Positions 12,090 through 23,990 of a stretch of 64,000 nt of DNA are shown here, in pieces. Source of the DNA: Theristus sp. LFF4_11 (Eukaryota > Nematoda > Chromadorea > Monhysterida > Xyalidae); assembly GCA_030248135.1 (NCBI GenBank), contig JASANC010003278.1, positions 62,001-126,000 of the forward strand. Direction: 5' to 3'. How positions within the stretch are numbered: the stretch's first letter is position 1; each line of letters starts with the position of its first letter. A program made the position numbers and the translations under genes. Under the pieces are notes generated by a model. The model saw nothing but the letters and a program-made list of their open reading frames with translations, was not told where the DNA came from and did no database searches.

Positions 12090-15000
12090 ATGTCGTCAAG
12101 TCGTTCGTCGCCGCGGAAAACTGCGTCCACCAAGCTTGATGACGACAAATCACCGGCGCCGGATGAACTAGGCGCAACAACGACGCCCGGCCGTTATCCA
12201 TCGCGACGCTCGCCAAGAGTGGCGCCGCAAACCTCTGAACAAGAAGATGAGCTGCCGAAGAGCAAACGAACGCGGGCGTCGTCAGCGGTGGAGCGAGGAG
12301 ACGCGGACAATCGTGGAACGCCGGAGAAGAAAGTTTGTTGGTTTAGTGAGTTTTTCATTCTGAAGTGTGTCCGGTTCAGTAAGTTTTGTTCGGTTCTGAT
12401 TTGTTTTTTTTTTGTTCTGCGTCCTGAAAAATACGTTTTCAATGAACCGTGTTTCTCACATGCGGCTGCGTGGTGAGCTGGAGCGTGCATTTCAAAAAGG
12501 CCCGGCTTTTTGTGACATTTGAGGCATTCTGTTGTTCTGATGCGTTTTGTCAGGCTCGACTGGATCACACAGTTGCTTTCTTTTGATTTGCTTTCAAAGA
12601 AAATTGTGAATCGAAAAAGCGCAATAAAAAAACGGAAACGGATAACAATGACAAGTCGCTTCAATGACGCGATTTTGTGATACAGATACAGAAGACCAGA
12701 CAAGACCGAACATATGAACGAAAGTGGAAAATTTTGCCTGGGACTTTTTGACTTGTCTGTCCGGCAAGGCAACAGAATCAAAGCTGCCTAAAAAGCTAAA
12801 ACAGTTCGAAATTCGCTTTCCATTCCGAAATTCAAACTGTCCCAATCTCATTTCTCACATCACAGCGCACAAGCAACAAGAGAGCCAGCGAAAATCTCCG
12901 TGAATCAGAATCAGACTCGAATGACGAAGTGGAGCACGAGCATGAACCGCTGTCGTCGTCAACGGAAAAGAAGAAGAAAGCGCGACCATCCCATGAATCC
13001 GCCGTCGATTCGTTCAACACCACATCAACGGAGTCGTTTGTAAGCGCGCCGAATTTGTCGTCAGTTAGCTCGGAAATCAACGAAGCGTTTTACGAGACGC
13101 TGGACGCAGATGATGAGTTTGACGACGACGACGCGACGGAGCAGACGCTCAATGCGGCGTTCTTGGAGATGGTGAGTTTTTGGACAGAAAACAAGTTTTT
13201 TTGTGTGATAAAGTGAGTTTTACTGGCAACTGAGATGAGCGCGCTGCAGAAGCGAGATTGAATTTGTGCGAACTGAAATTTGTTTGCTGTTTCTTAATCA
13301 ATATGAGGAGATGTTGATTGAAATTTAAAATTCATGGAACTTGGCTCAATTCAGTAAAATTGTAAGAACAACATGCAACACGTGGGCCACCAAATGATTG
13401 TTGTGTTGTGGTTTTCCTTCACTGGACACCGAAAACACGAGTTTTCGAGACTACTCGGTTTCGAGACACGACTCGACTCACCTGATGCGAACACAATAAA
13501 GTTCGTTTCAATATTCTTTTTCCACCATTCACACCCCACCTGTATTGCGGTCCTCTGCATTTCGACCTGGCCAACATTAGCAGATGCCGAAGAAGGGTGG
13601 CCTCACCAGTGATTTGCCCCTACTGAAACGCTTGGGTTGTAATACTTGAGTATTTTTCAAATGAAACAATTCAAAACCACACTCACTGAGCACACAGCTG
13701 CCCTCGGCGTGGTCGCATCGTCCGGTGACTCGCTTCCCGACGGTCGCCAAAATCGTCGGCTATCTGATCGACGAACATCCGGATCGCGTGACGACGGCGC
13801 CGCCCGGCCGTTTGCCGAATGGAATTGCGAGCGCTGCTTTCGTGGTGGACATGGAACAGCTGGAGGGTGACCATCGGTTCATCCTCGCCGACGACTACAG
13901 TCCGTGGGGGAAGACGGTTGGTTGGCAGAGTTCGCAGATGGGTAGCACCGGTCGAGGGTGTTTTTCAGTTTTACAGGCGCAAAATGCAGCTGTTGGTGCA
14001 TAGCCGTTGTCGAGGTTTTCAACAAAATAAACCCTGTTTGGAAATGGAATCACAAAAGAAAATCGATATTCTACGTCTGTTTTTGCAGTTTCGCTTACCG
14101 GGCGAAGCCGCAAAAACAGTGTCCAGCATTCGCGGTGTCCGTCCGCAGTTCACACAAGGCATAAACTGACGCATTTTTGTCATTCAGAACCCGTCCGTGG
14201 ACCGCGTGTTCGAAGTGTCGAAACAGGACGGCACGTCGGAGGACATGAAATGGCACGTTGTCTGTTACTTCAGTCGACACCAACGCGCGCACGATCAGTT
14301 CCAGAGATTCGTGTTCATGGCGCACCGGAATGCGGCGCCGGAGGCCCGTTATGCCGTGGTGAGTGAGCGTTTGCGGTCGGGGCGTTTTCGGATTTTATTG
14401 AGTTTTTTAACAATTGAATGGGTGACCTTTTAGAACCGGTATGAAACATGCGCAGTTTTAGCTATTGGGGGGCGTTTTCGGAGTTTTCGAGTTTTTTTAC
14501 AATTGAATAGGTGGCTTTTTAGGCAGTCTAACCGGTATGAAACATGCGCAGTTTGGTGATTGGGGGGAAGGGGCGTTTTTGGACTTTTTGGTTTTTTTTT
14601 ACAATTGAATGGGTGACTGGTGACTTTTCGGCAGGCTAACCGTAAACCGGTATGAAACATGCGCAGTCTGCGCGTTTATGTGCTTCAGTCTGGCATAGGG
14701 TTAGGGGCTTTGAAAAAAAATATTTTTTTCATTTTTTTTTCGTTTTTTTTTAATTTGGATTTTTTTTTCAAACTTAAAAAAAATTTGAAAAATTTTTCTT
14801 CTACTTTGCTCTGAAAATTCGATTTATGGCATAATTTTTTGAAAGTTCAAACCAAATTTTCTTCCCAACTTCTTTGTGTGCTTAGTTACATGTCATTATT
14901 TGGTCATTTTGACCGACGTACTCCATGTTTTTCGATTTGGATGACTTCTAGAGTCAATTTTTAGCGTTGAAATGACTTAACTGAATTGAAATATCGTTTC

Positions 15001-18000
15001 AGAAATCGTTTTCTTGCAACTTAGAACATGTTTTTTTCAGTCGGTAGGCCATGAGATGAACATGATATTTTGTTGATTGGCGTATGTTATAGGTCTACAA
15101 TGGAGTTGTGCGATATATTGTTAAACAATTGGAGCGGAGATGTTGGTTAATACCACATCACACGACCGTTTTTCAGATACCCGATAACATGGCCACATGT
15201 TAGAACTTGCGTGCTGAGCTAAACTAACGTGTTAAGCTTGCGTCTGTCAGTTGCCCGCAACGTGATCGCGAAATCATGGTACGTGTTTTCGATACGATGA
15301 TTTGAAGAGTGGGCTCTCGCCATGTGGCAGCTAGCATAGCTGGTTGAACCTGAAAGTAAGTGTCTTGGGGGGGGGCGACCGGGTCGACAGGGGTTGCCGA
15401 CTTAGCTACAGCAAACAGGAATTTTTGAACACAGTCAAATTTTGGTAATTTTCTAAAGAGGAACAACTAAGAACGGTTCAATATTCAAGTACACGTCGAA
15501 AATTGTCCTGTTTTACTGTTGAAAATGCAACTTTCCCTCTATGAAATGGACATAATTTCAATAAAACACGATTTTCGCTCTTATAGTTTTCCGGATCGTT
15601 CTGAAAATAGTCTAGATGAACTCAGCTCGACGAGACGCTTCGAACGAACCTAACTTGTAAAAAAAAATTTTTTTTTTAATTTTTTTTTTAATTTAAAAAA
15701 AAATCCGGATTTTTTTCCCCTAACCCTAGTCTGGCATGCTGCTGGTACGCCGCATCGAGCTTTTCACACCACCCTGAATATTTTTGCTCCGATATTCCCT
15801 GGATTCGCCTTACTGAAATGATACGAACTTTGCAATGATACTCTTGAATGTTTCCATCCAAGGTCTCATACGTGTGGCTTTGCGAGCCGATACCATACGA
15901 CGAACTGATGAGCCGGCAGCACAGCACGAAAACGCCGAAACGAAACAAGTCCGCGCCGAAAATCAGACGTCAGAAAGAAGGTGTGTGCGTTTGTGACTGT
16001 GTGCAACATTACGGTCTTGTAAACAGTGCACTGTCTCAAGCGTTTATGGCGCTCCGGGAATGGTCTAAGCCGGGTCTCGAATTAAAGCGCCGAAACCCGC
16101 CAGGCATAAGTAAGGTTGAGCCTATAAGAATAACACCCATCTCTTAAACCCCCCCTCCCTGTTAAGGTATCCACATAAAAAGTAGTGTCAAATTTTCAGT
16201 GTTTTGTGTGTTCACAATTCTAAGGAGTGTGTCGTGTCGTATGTGGCTTGTGGTGTGTGAATGTATTTCAGTTGCTGAAGTAGCATTTCGCGTTTTTTTT
16301 TAACTTTTAGTTCTCTCTCCATCGTTTTCTTTTTCTGATTTCAGAGAAAGAGAAAGCCAACGAGAACATGTGTCGAACGCTGAGCGTTCACCTTCAGAAG
16401 CACATGACGCGAAAGTCAAACAGCACAAAACGCCTGGACATTCCGCCGATCGAAATTCTACCGCCCGAATTCGACGACTCGCCGTATCAGGTTGGGCTTT
16501 TGGTGTTTTTTTTTGTTTATCCATTTTTCACTTGTTGTGTTTGCCATTTTCACAGTTTACCAACCTGAGGGCTTTCGAAATCAGTGTGGTAGCAGGAGGC
16601 TGCTTCAAATGCAACTCAAACAAAACAATGGAATAAAATTGGTAAAATATTCGAAAGTTTTCCATGGTTGCAGCTTCCAAACGGTGTGCACATCTATGCA
16701 CTTGAGTACGTGCCATCGTTGAACGCAGCATTGTGGCTGACGTTGTTTGGTGAGAAACACGAGAATCGCATCTGTGTGGTCCGGCCGACAAGGTTGGAGT
16801 GTTTTTTGTCCACAAAAAACCGGTTTCTTTCAAGAAGGAAATTCGCTCGTTTTCTTGGGTCACTCTGGAACTGAAACATGTTTGAATGAACAGAACGTCT
16901 GAACTGAATATGAAGCAGTCAGTTTTGCATGCTGATTTGTGCGCACATTTTGCTTATTTAAGCGTCCAACTATCCAGTCATTTCGTAAATTCGTTCCAAA
17001 ATATGGATTCAGGCAGACTTTTCTCACGAGCTCAAGATTCTTTAAAAAAGATCACGATTGCCCATAAACTTTCTCAATCTCATTTACCTTCAGCTAATTA
17101 CCGTATTACCTCTATTAAACCCCCCCCCCCAAAATTAACCCCCCCCCCCCAAAATAAACCCCTACCCCCTCGACAAGTTCCCAAATAACCCCCCCCCAAA
17201 AATAATCCCCCATGGGGGATTATTGAAACCTGTTTGAAACACATACCCAGCGAATTCAGTGGCTGGTTGCAGTGAAAATGATGAAATTGTGCTACCAAAG
17301 GCCCCAAATGGATGAGTTAATGGTAATTTCTATGTAGAGTAGAAGTTTCTGCGACTTCCTTCCTGCCATGGAAGGTATTTTTGCCATTTTGCCCACTCCT
17401 AAAAATGGTTTCCAAATAAACCCCCCCCCAAAAAAAATAAAGCCCCCCCCCCCCAAGAATAAACCCCCACCCCCAGAAGTCGCTGAAGAAATAAACCCCC
17501 ATGGGGGTTTATTAGAGGTAATACGGTACTCGATCAAACAAAGAAAAGACATTCGCACCAATCTCTCAGATGCCCCGACGGCCTCCGCTCGGTGACGTTC
17601 ATGATCAACGTTGATCACATCGAGAATCACCTCGACCTGTCCGTCGATCAGTACGGCATGTGGGGTGGCAGCGGCTCGAAGCTCGTCTACTATAACGTCA
17701 ACCTCAAGGAGCACACTTTCATGACGGTCGGGCGAGGTGAAATGGAAGAGGGCTTTTGTTATTTTTTGGGGCGGGGGCTTAAAATAAAATACGTGAAGTT
17801 CGCTGTTTGCGGTTTCGCCAGGTGGACGCATACCGCCGTGCCCCCTGACTCGTCAGTGCGACGGACACCAGGCAGAACTGCCGAAGCTGTTTTACCACAG
17901 ACAGATCTTATAGTCTGGGTTGTTGGCTCTTGTCAACCAAACCGAACGTCGGCTACTTGGCGTGCATCACAAGTGGATGTCTAGTTTTACAGTCGAACTC

Positions 18001-21000
18001 TAAGTTATTGGCAATCGGCTGATTCGTTAGTAGTCACGGGATGCATGCTGTGCAGGAATTACTGTGGGGGCGGAGTTTGTCCTGCACAGAAAGCATACAT
18101 CGCGTGATCGCCAACCAGTCAGCTGATTGTCTATAATTTAGGGTTCGACTGTAGAAAGCAATCATACCCGTGCGACAATGTGGCGGATCCTGGTGCCGCA
18201 GCAGATCTTCGCCAAACGCGCGCTTGGCGGCATGCACCAACCGCCCACCACATTGTCTCACGTGTACGCTTCAAATAGATAGACTGTATTCGTCGATATG
18301 ATTGGGTGGAAAACGACTATTAATTGGACAGGTTTCACTCGAAACACACATAGACTGTATTCGTCGATATGATTGGGTGGAAAACGACTATTAATTGGAC
18401 AGGTTTCACTCGAAACACACATTGATAATTTGAAATTTGTGAACTTATTCATTGTTTTCGGTCTCGGAATTCCGGAGCCGGGCACGGCGAATTGGATGGT
18501 ACGCCGAACGACGTGGCGTCACGACGGCGCCCAGCGTAAATTCACGAAACATTTGTACTGTTGCTTCGATCTGAACGTGGACGCGCGGGTGCCGCGGTGG
18601 GCGGTGCTCTCGTATCATTGGCTGTGCGAGCCGTTTCCTGTCAAGGTCGGTCGGAGGGGGGTGAACGGGTTTTTGGTGGAAGTTTTATAGCGCGGTTGGT
18701 GTTTTTCGTTTGAGTTTGAGTTGAATTTGATTTCGTTGTCATACTTGCGGTTGGCTTCTGTTGGTGGTATTTTGTCTAGTTTTACTGATTTACTTGAATA
18801 CGAACGTTCCGCAATTTTTTGCTGTTTCGTTCTATGTTTCCAAATAGCAGCTTATCTGTGAAAGTTCAGACCCTCATAGCTAAAGCGAGTTTGAGAAGCG
18901 CCATTTAACTATTTGGCGGCCAATTCAAAAGATCACCCCATGAAAGGTGTTTTTTCTTTGCTCTCCGACAATTTCCAACGTTCCACCCACCACAGACGAA
19001 CTCTAAATTATAGGGAATCAGCTGATTGGTTGTTGGCCGCTTGCTTTTCGTGCAGACGTTGTTGTGGAGAGGCGGAGTTCGATTTGCATGCACGTGACCA
19101 CCAACCAATCAGCGGATTGCCTGTAACTTAGAGAGTTCGAAACTGTGCTTTGTTGTCCCATTCGCAGTTACGCGCGCACGGCAACACACGGCGGCCGGAG
19201 CAGCGAGCGCGTCCGTTCCTCCGTACGGCGCCGTCCGTCATGCAGAACATCCGTGAGACGCTCGCGAGCACGTCCGATCCGAACGAAACGTTCGAGATCG
19301 TGACGAACATGATGGCCGAGAAGGCGGTCGCTGTGCATGGTGGGTGAGCAAGAGACCGGGGTGAACCCGTGTGCGGTACGGGTACCCGCAAACCGATGCC
19401 TGCCCCGCAAGAGCGAGCCGGTGTCGAATATTATGGTCCCCCATGCATGTGTCAGTCGGTGTGAGAGTTTTGAGCCGCCAAGACCGGAGCAAATGTGCAA
19501 AATGAGTAGTTTCAGTGGGTGCCGGGCCCGCAAGTACAGGGCCAATAAATGCAACTCAACAAAAACAACAGAGACATCAAGAAATGTCGAAAATTAGACC
19601 ATTTTCCGCATTCAGGCGAGATCACCGGCAATGACGTGCCGCGCAGCATCCTGCAGGTGCGTCACCTGCATCGTCGCCTGACGAATCCGTATTTCCCGAC
19701 CTCCGGCGGACGGAAGAGACGTAAAGTGCAAGATGCGGCGCATGCTGATTGGCTTGGTGAGCGTTCCGCTTTTTTCTGAAACCTTGAAAACGAGGAAATC
19801 TTGTTGTTTCGGTAAGAACAAAATGCTTTGGCAACAATTGGAATGGTTTCGTTTGGAGTGAGGTTGGAAGAAAGAAGAGTTGTTTGGGGGAAATCACCCG
19901 TGGCCCCATACCACATGTGTCTGCTGGGTACTATGGCGTTTCATGGTTTCATTCGGGAGCTTAGTGGTGTAGCACTATTGGACTGCTAAAGTTCTCTAAA
20001 ACTGACCTTTGGTAAAGATGGAAAAAACCGGTTTATTATATTTTATAAAAAGAAACCGGTTTCTTTTCCGTGTCATCCCTTGCCTTTGGTTTTCCAAAAA
20101 ACTCACCACGCCACGAACGCACAGATCCGAACGAGTACCACGGGCGTCGTCGTGCGCTGTTCCCACCGAACACGCCGATGTGCGATGAGCTGCCGTTTGT
20201 GCCGATGACGTACTGGGCGGAGATCTGCAGTAAAGTGGAGCGCATCGTTGCTGGACAGCGCGTGCTCCAGTATCCGGGTGACACGGAGATTTTAGGATTT
20301 TGGTTTTGGTTGGCCAAGGGTTTACCAATGAGCCCTGTCGATTGGTTGTGAAGTTGATTGAGCTTTTCAGTGGACTTTCAACCTCACACTGTCGATGCGC
20401 TTCAGTGATAAATAAAACTGAACTGAACTGTCTGGCCAACACAAAGGCAAAATCACTGTGCCTTTTCATGAAAGTGAAAACGTGCGGCGCATGCAGTGAA
20501 TAACGAAGTTCATGGTTTTTGACACTTTTACTTTCCAGTCTGTTTCAACAAAACGCAGTCACCAATTTCGAATAACAATCTTCAGATGAGCCCTCGCTGT
20601 TTATTGTTGCTATCGATCAACTGAGTTACACGGTGGAACAGAAGGAGATTGCGTGTTACTCGTGTCACTGTCGTCAGTACTGTGTATTGTACGCTTGTTT
20701 TTTATGCATGGTAACATTTTTCGTTCTGTAGAAAAGTTACTGGTGGCATTTTGTGGCGGTTAGAAATGCTGATTAGCAGATAAAGACGTGCCCTGAAAGC
20801 CATGCGCTGATACAATTGAATGTCCAATTGCTCAGTCAGCAACAAACACAGTCAGCGTTTATGTGCGTGCTTTTTCAAAAAGAGTGCATCCTTCAAAAAC
20901 GTCTCCACTGATTGCAAGAAACATTTATATGGCACAACGCTGATTGGCTGCATCACATGAATTTATCTGCAGCCAATCAGCTTGTCGTTTCCATGAAAAA

Positions 21001-23990
21001 TCTGATCACCTGAAGTTCACTACAGTGATAAATAGTAACAATAATATAAACGTCACCTTTGTTCACTTGTCAGGGGCTGCATCTGCGCGCATACGCTCGC
21101 GGTCGCCGAATGCAACGGCGATGCGAACTGGTACAAAATGGTGCTCTGCGAAAGTGAAACGCAACCGATGCCCGGTATGACGGGGGAGGCGTTGTTAAGT
21201 CGAAGTTGAAAAGTCACTGCAATTTGTGTTTTCAATGTCGTATCCATTTGCATTCCCCATACCACCTAGAAGATCTTGAACTGAATATGGTGGAAAGGGA
21301 AAACGTTTTATATGTATTATATTTCATGTGGTAAACAGCAAGTTAAAATCAACCAACCTGGGCATGATATTGAGAGACCACTTGAGCGATTTTGAATTGC
21401 CGCGTCGAGCATGAAACGGTTTATGTTTTCAAGTTTTTTTTTAAATATTTTTTCATAACGCAGGAGTCGCAACTGAGGACTGGCGTCTGATGCTCGCGAA
21501 GAGTGTCTCGCTGAATCAACAGCAATTGGTACAGACGTTTCCAAACGAACCGGATCTGTTTGTGGTCGCCGATGCTGGCGGCACATGTTGCGTGCAACAG
21601 CTGCAGGTGAGGGGGGGGGGGTTGGCATTGTGGAGTTACTTTGAGTAGTGATTGGAATTGTTGAATGCGTTTTCAAATGCGCAGGGACTTTGAAAAAAGT
21701 TCGTTTGCTTTGTCGTGCACAGTGACCAGAATGTCGGGCTTGGCTGCTTCCACGATTCACTTGAAGGGAAGTGATCAACCAGCTTGAAATTCTGGCGTCA
21801 GTGGCGCACTCGAAACGGGTTTCTCTGTGAACCAATTGATGTCGTTTCAGACCGACTTGTTTTAAATCTACAACACTTCTAATAAAAAGAGAGATTATTA
21901 TTATTGATTTAAAAGTTTATGACCACGAAAGAGCGTTCCACCTAGGGTTAGGGTCTTTCTAAAAAAAATTCAGTTTTTTCTTTCGTTTTTCTCTAAATCC
22001 GGGTTTTTCCCCTAACCCTAGTCCCACCCACCCACTCGCACCCATTTATTCCCATTCAACTTCAGCCACCATGATGCACTTGCAGGAGCCGACATCATTG
22101 CAGTGCGACTGCGCGCAATTCGCCCGCACACAGCTACTGTGCGCGCATTCGTTGGCGGTCGCGGCGTTCCTGAACATCGACACGCAGTACAAGCAGAGCT
22201 GTCGCGAGCAGCTGCAGTTGGCGGTGAATCCGACAAAGTTTGTCGGCGTTACACAGGTGCCTCGTGTTGATGGTGATCTGAATAGATTTGATGGTGCCTA
22301 ATTGAATTGGTGGTAATTGTTGTGGAAAGGTGTTGCACCCTAGGTTTTTTTTCTCAAAAAGTCGGTTCTGCAATTTGCAGAAATTTAGTAAAAAATTTCT
22401 GCAAATGAAATTTGGTTTCTGCAAATTTCAAAAACACGACGAAAATGGTTTTTGTGCTTGTTTAATGGCATTTTTTTCGCTCTGAGCATTATTTCTTAAC
22501 GATGCGCAGAATTGCAATTGCCAATTGCATCGTTTTACCGCAGAATTTTCCAAAAATTCAGAAAAAAGACCAAAACCAACCAGATTGCCAAGCAAACAAA
22601 TCACCAATCATTCGTTTCAAATCATTCAACCAAACAACAACACAATCAAAATCAAATGAAAACCCTCATTGATCAAATTCCGCAATCAAAGCGATGGCGT
22701 CGTTCGGTTCGACGTTCGCAAAGGTGCAGTTCACTTTGTTCGGTTTGATTTTGTATCGCCTCTTTGTTTTCATCCCCAGATACTGCATGCTTGCCTGCTC
22801 GGACCAGGAAATTGAATTCGTTCGCGTTTGAATCGTTTTTATTCGTCAGCGATACTGCCCTTGCCCGGCAAAATTGATGAATAAAACTGGTGCATATACA
22901 GCAGATCGGCATTTCCGTACGCCAGCAGCTGTTCAGATCCATCCATCTCTGACGGTAGAATATTTTGGCAGCCTTGAGAACGCTGTGCGCGGCTTCGAAT
23001 TGGTTGCTGAGATTCTCGACCAGCTCGACGACAAACGTGCGCACCGTACCTCCGCCAATGTCTTATTTTTGCATCTTTTGCTGTGTGGATGATGGATCAC
23101 TTCATTCTAATTCCAAACCGAAAGTTTAACAGCAAACAATAATTTTCGATTTGATCTGATTCTGTTTTATTTTTCGAATTTGAAATACTCCGATTTTATT
23201 TACGAAGGCAACACAAAACGCCAATCATTGCGCCACAGCAACCGCCGAAAGAACTGTTTTTGACAACAAAAAAAACTATTTGAAATTTCTTCCAGTCAAA
23301 ATTTTTGACAAAAGTCAAGCGCTAAGCACAAAATGAACATTGCAGAACCAAAGTTTGTATGCAAATCTGTTTCTGCAATTTGCAGAAATCTGCTAAAAAA
23401 TTTCTGCAAACGGTCCAAAATTTCTGCAAAAAACCGACGTTTTTCTGCAAAAAAAACCCAGGCACCCACACCAATTGGCGTGTCACTCAGCCACGCCCAC
23501 GCTGCACGTGAGCCATTTTTGGCTGAATTTTTAGGCAACCTCACTTTGTGTGATCGTGGTTTTCAACAGAGCGACGTACCGTTACTCTTCGGTTGAGTTT
23601 TTTTTGCGAACCGCAAACAGGCTTGACACCATTTCATTCACACCCAGACGGCAGAAATTTCAATGACCGAAAGAAAAGCTTGCTCGTGAACGCTGTGTGC
23701 ACTGCACTGCGGCACATTTGTTTATTGCCACGTGGTTTGTTCTCCCCCAGGAGGTCGTGACGGCATCGACAGCAGCAACAACACCGCCACCGACAACAAC
23801 AGCAACAGCAAACTCAGATGTTCGCACTGGCAGCACTAAAGCGCAGCAGAAAACGAGTCTGGAGCCGGCCAAGTCGGAAAGCGAGAAGGCGGCAAATCAA
23901 ATAATGGTCGTTTCGGAGTCGGAAGACGGTACCGTACAACATGAGACTCCGTTGAGGCGATCGAGTAGGGTGCGACGGTCGAATGAGTGA
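12090..23990 (+). CDS. Internally duplicated protein with two SWIM zinc fingers, 20 exons
   Basis: Exons: 12090-12332, 12866-13171, 13698-13957, 14089-14134, 14188-14358, 15863-15980, 16345-16490, 16674-16792, 17570-17736, 17822-17851, 18155-18261 (uncertain), 18478-18645 (weak acceptor), 19168-19339, 19616-19756, 20125-20277, 20586-20688, 21074-21174, 21464-21606, 22086-22256, 23751-23990; sum 1,035 codons. The N terminus is Ser/Arg-rich, then acidic. Two related modules follow: FILADDYSPWGKTVGW with VSYVWLCEPIPYDE, and DLSVDQYGMWGGSGSK with VLSYHWLCEPFPVK. Two SWIM fingers with C-x-C-x9-C-x-H spacing close the protein (CHCRQYCVLGCICAHTLAVA; CDCAQFARTQLLCAHSLAVA), then an Arg-rich end. SWIM fingers occur in chromatin proteins and MULE-type transposases. 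I see no complete transposase core. Function unknown; nuclear DNA or protein binding is an inference. Confidence 0.75.
14378..14670. repeat. Three-copy ~90-bp tandem repeat in an intron
   Basis: Three imperfect units end in ACCGGTATGAAACATGCGCAG (near 14435-14455, 14530-14550 and 14648-14668). Each holds GGGGCGTTTT and TACAATTGAAT. The repeat begins about 20 bp after the donor of the exon ending at 14358. Confidence 0.7.
14696..15728. mobile_element. hAT-like nonautonomous element, copy B (long form)
   Basis: The termini are TAGGGTTAGGGG and CCCCTAACCCTA, with a perfect 8-bp duplication GTCTGGCA at 14688-14695 and 15729-15736. Its outer parts match copy A (629-1125). It carries an extra ~505-bp centre (about 15111-15617) that copy A lacks. 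No transposase ORF. It lies in an intron of the SWIM gene. Confidence 0.8.
17099..17528. mobile_element. ACCGTATTACC-ended, C-run-rich MITE, copy 1
   Basis: The ends read TACCGTATTACC and GGTAATACGGTA. Inside are long C runs broken by AATAAA, two CCCCATGGGG palindromes, and a conserved core starting CCTGTTTGAAACACATACCC. The same structure occurs at 36272-36730, 42085-42799 and 54378-54845. It ends 41 bp before the acceptor of the exon at 17570. Confidence 0.8.
17990..18151. mobile_element. Tc1/mariner-like 162-bp MITE (CAGTCGAACTC family), copy 1
   Basis: Near-complete palindrome: CAGTCGAACTC at one end, GGTTCGACTG at the other, and TA at both borders. The arms contain CAGCTGATTGGTTGGTGATC-like sequence, a CACGTG-like core and an ATGCATGC palindrome. 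Further copies lie at 18994-19147, 26660-26821, 31424-31592, 34495-34658, 35173-35568 and 40210-40362. The TAG that follows its right end could serve as a splice acceptor for the candidate exon 18155-18261. Confidence 0.75.
18279..18420. repeat. 71-bp perfect tandem duplication
   Basis: Two adjacent identical copies begin ATAGACTGTATTCGTCGATA at 18279 and 18350. They lie in an intron of the SWIM gene just before the exon at 18478. Confidence 0.85.
18994..19147. mobile_element. CAGTCGAACTC-family MITE, copy 2
   Basis: Degenerate copy with ACAGACGAACTCTAAATTAT at the left and TTAGAGAGTTCGAAACTGT at the right, and the shared CAGCTGATTGGTTG inner arm. It ends about 20 bp before the acceptor of the exon at 19168. 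Confidence 0.65.
21943..22020. mobile_element. hAT-like element, copy C (78-bp remnant)
   Basis: TAGGGTTAGGG at the left and CCCCTAACCCTA at the right with an almost empty middle. The flanks GTTCCACC (21935-21942) and GTCCCACC (22021-22028) are an 8-bp target duplication with one mismatch. It is a minimal internal-deletion form. Confidence 0.75.
22330..23480. repeat. TTTCTGCAAA-rich repeats in the last intron of the SWIM gene
   Basis: Two blocks (about 22365-22435 and 23360-23455) repeat TTTCTGCAAA and its complement, partly as inverted copies. The interval 22440-23330 also contains open frames on both strands near 22800-23045. I cannot assign these with confidence and treat the interval as intron. 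Confidence 0.45.

Noticed and set aside
17368..17595. Pro-rich plus-strand frame (PPPKKIKPPPPKNKPPP)
   Set aside because: A product of the C-run MITE. Equivalent frames appear in the other copies at 36.3, 42.1 and 54.4 kb.
22673..23092. Protein-like frames on both strands (for example minus-strand AYGNADLLYMHQFYSS near 22910)
   Set aside because: Three frames look equally plausible, and AATAAA occurs on both strands because TTATTC/GAATAA is a local palindrome. No consistent splice partners were found. It could be a nested gene, but I cannot support it.
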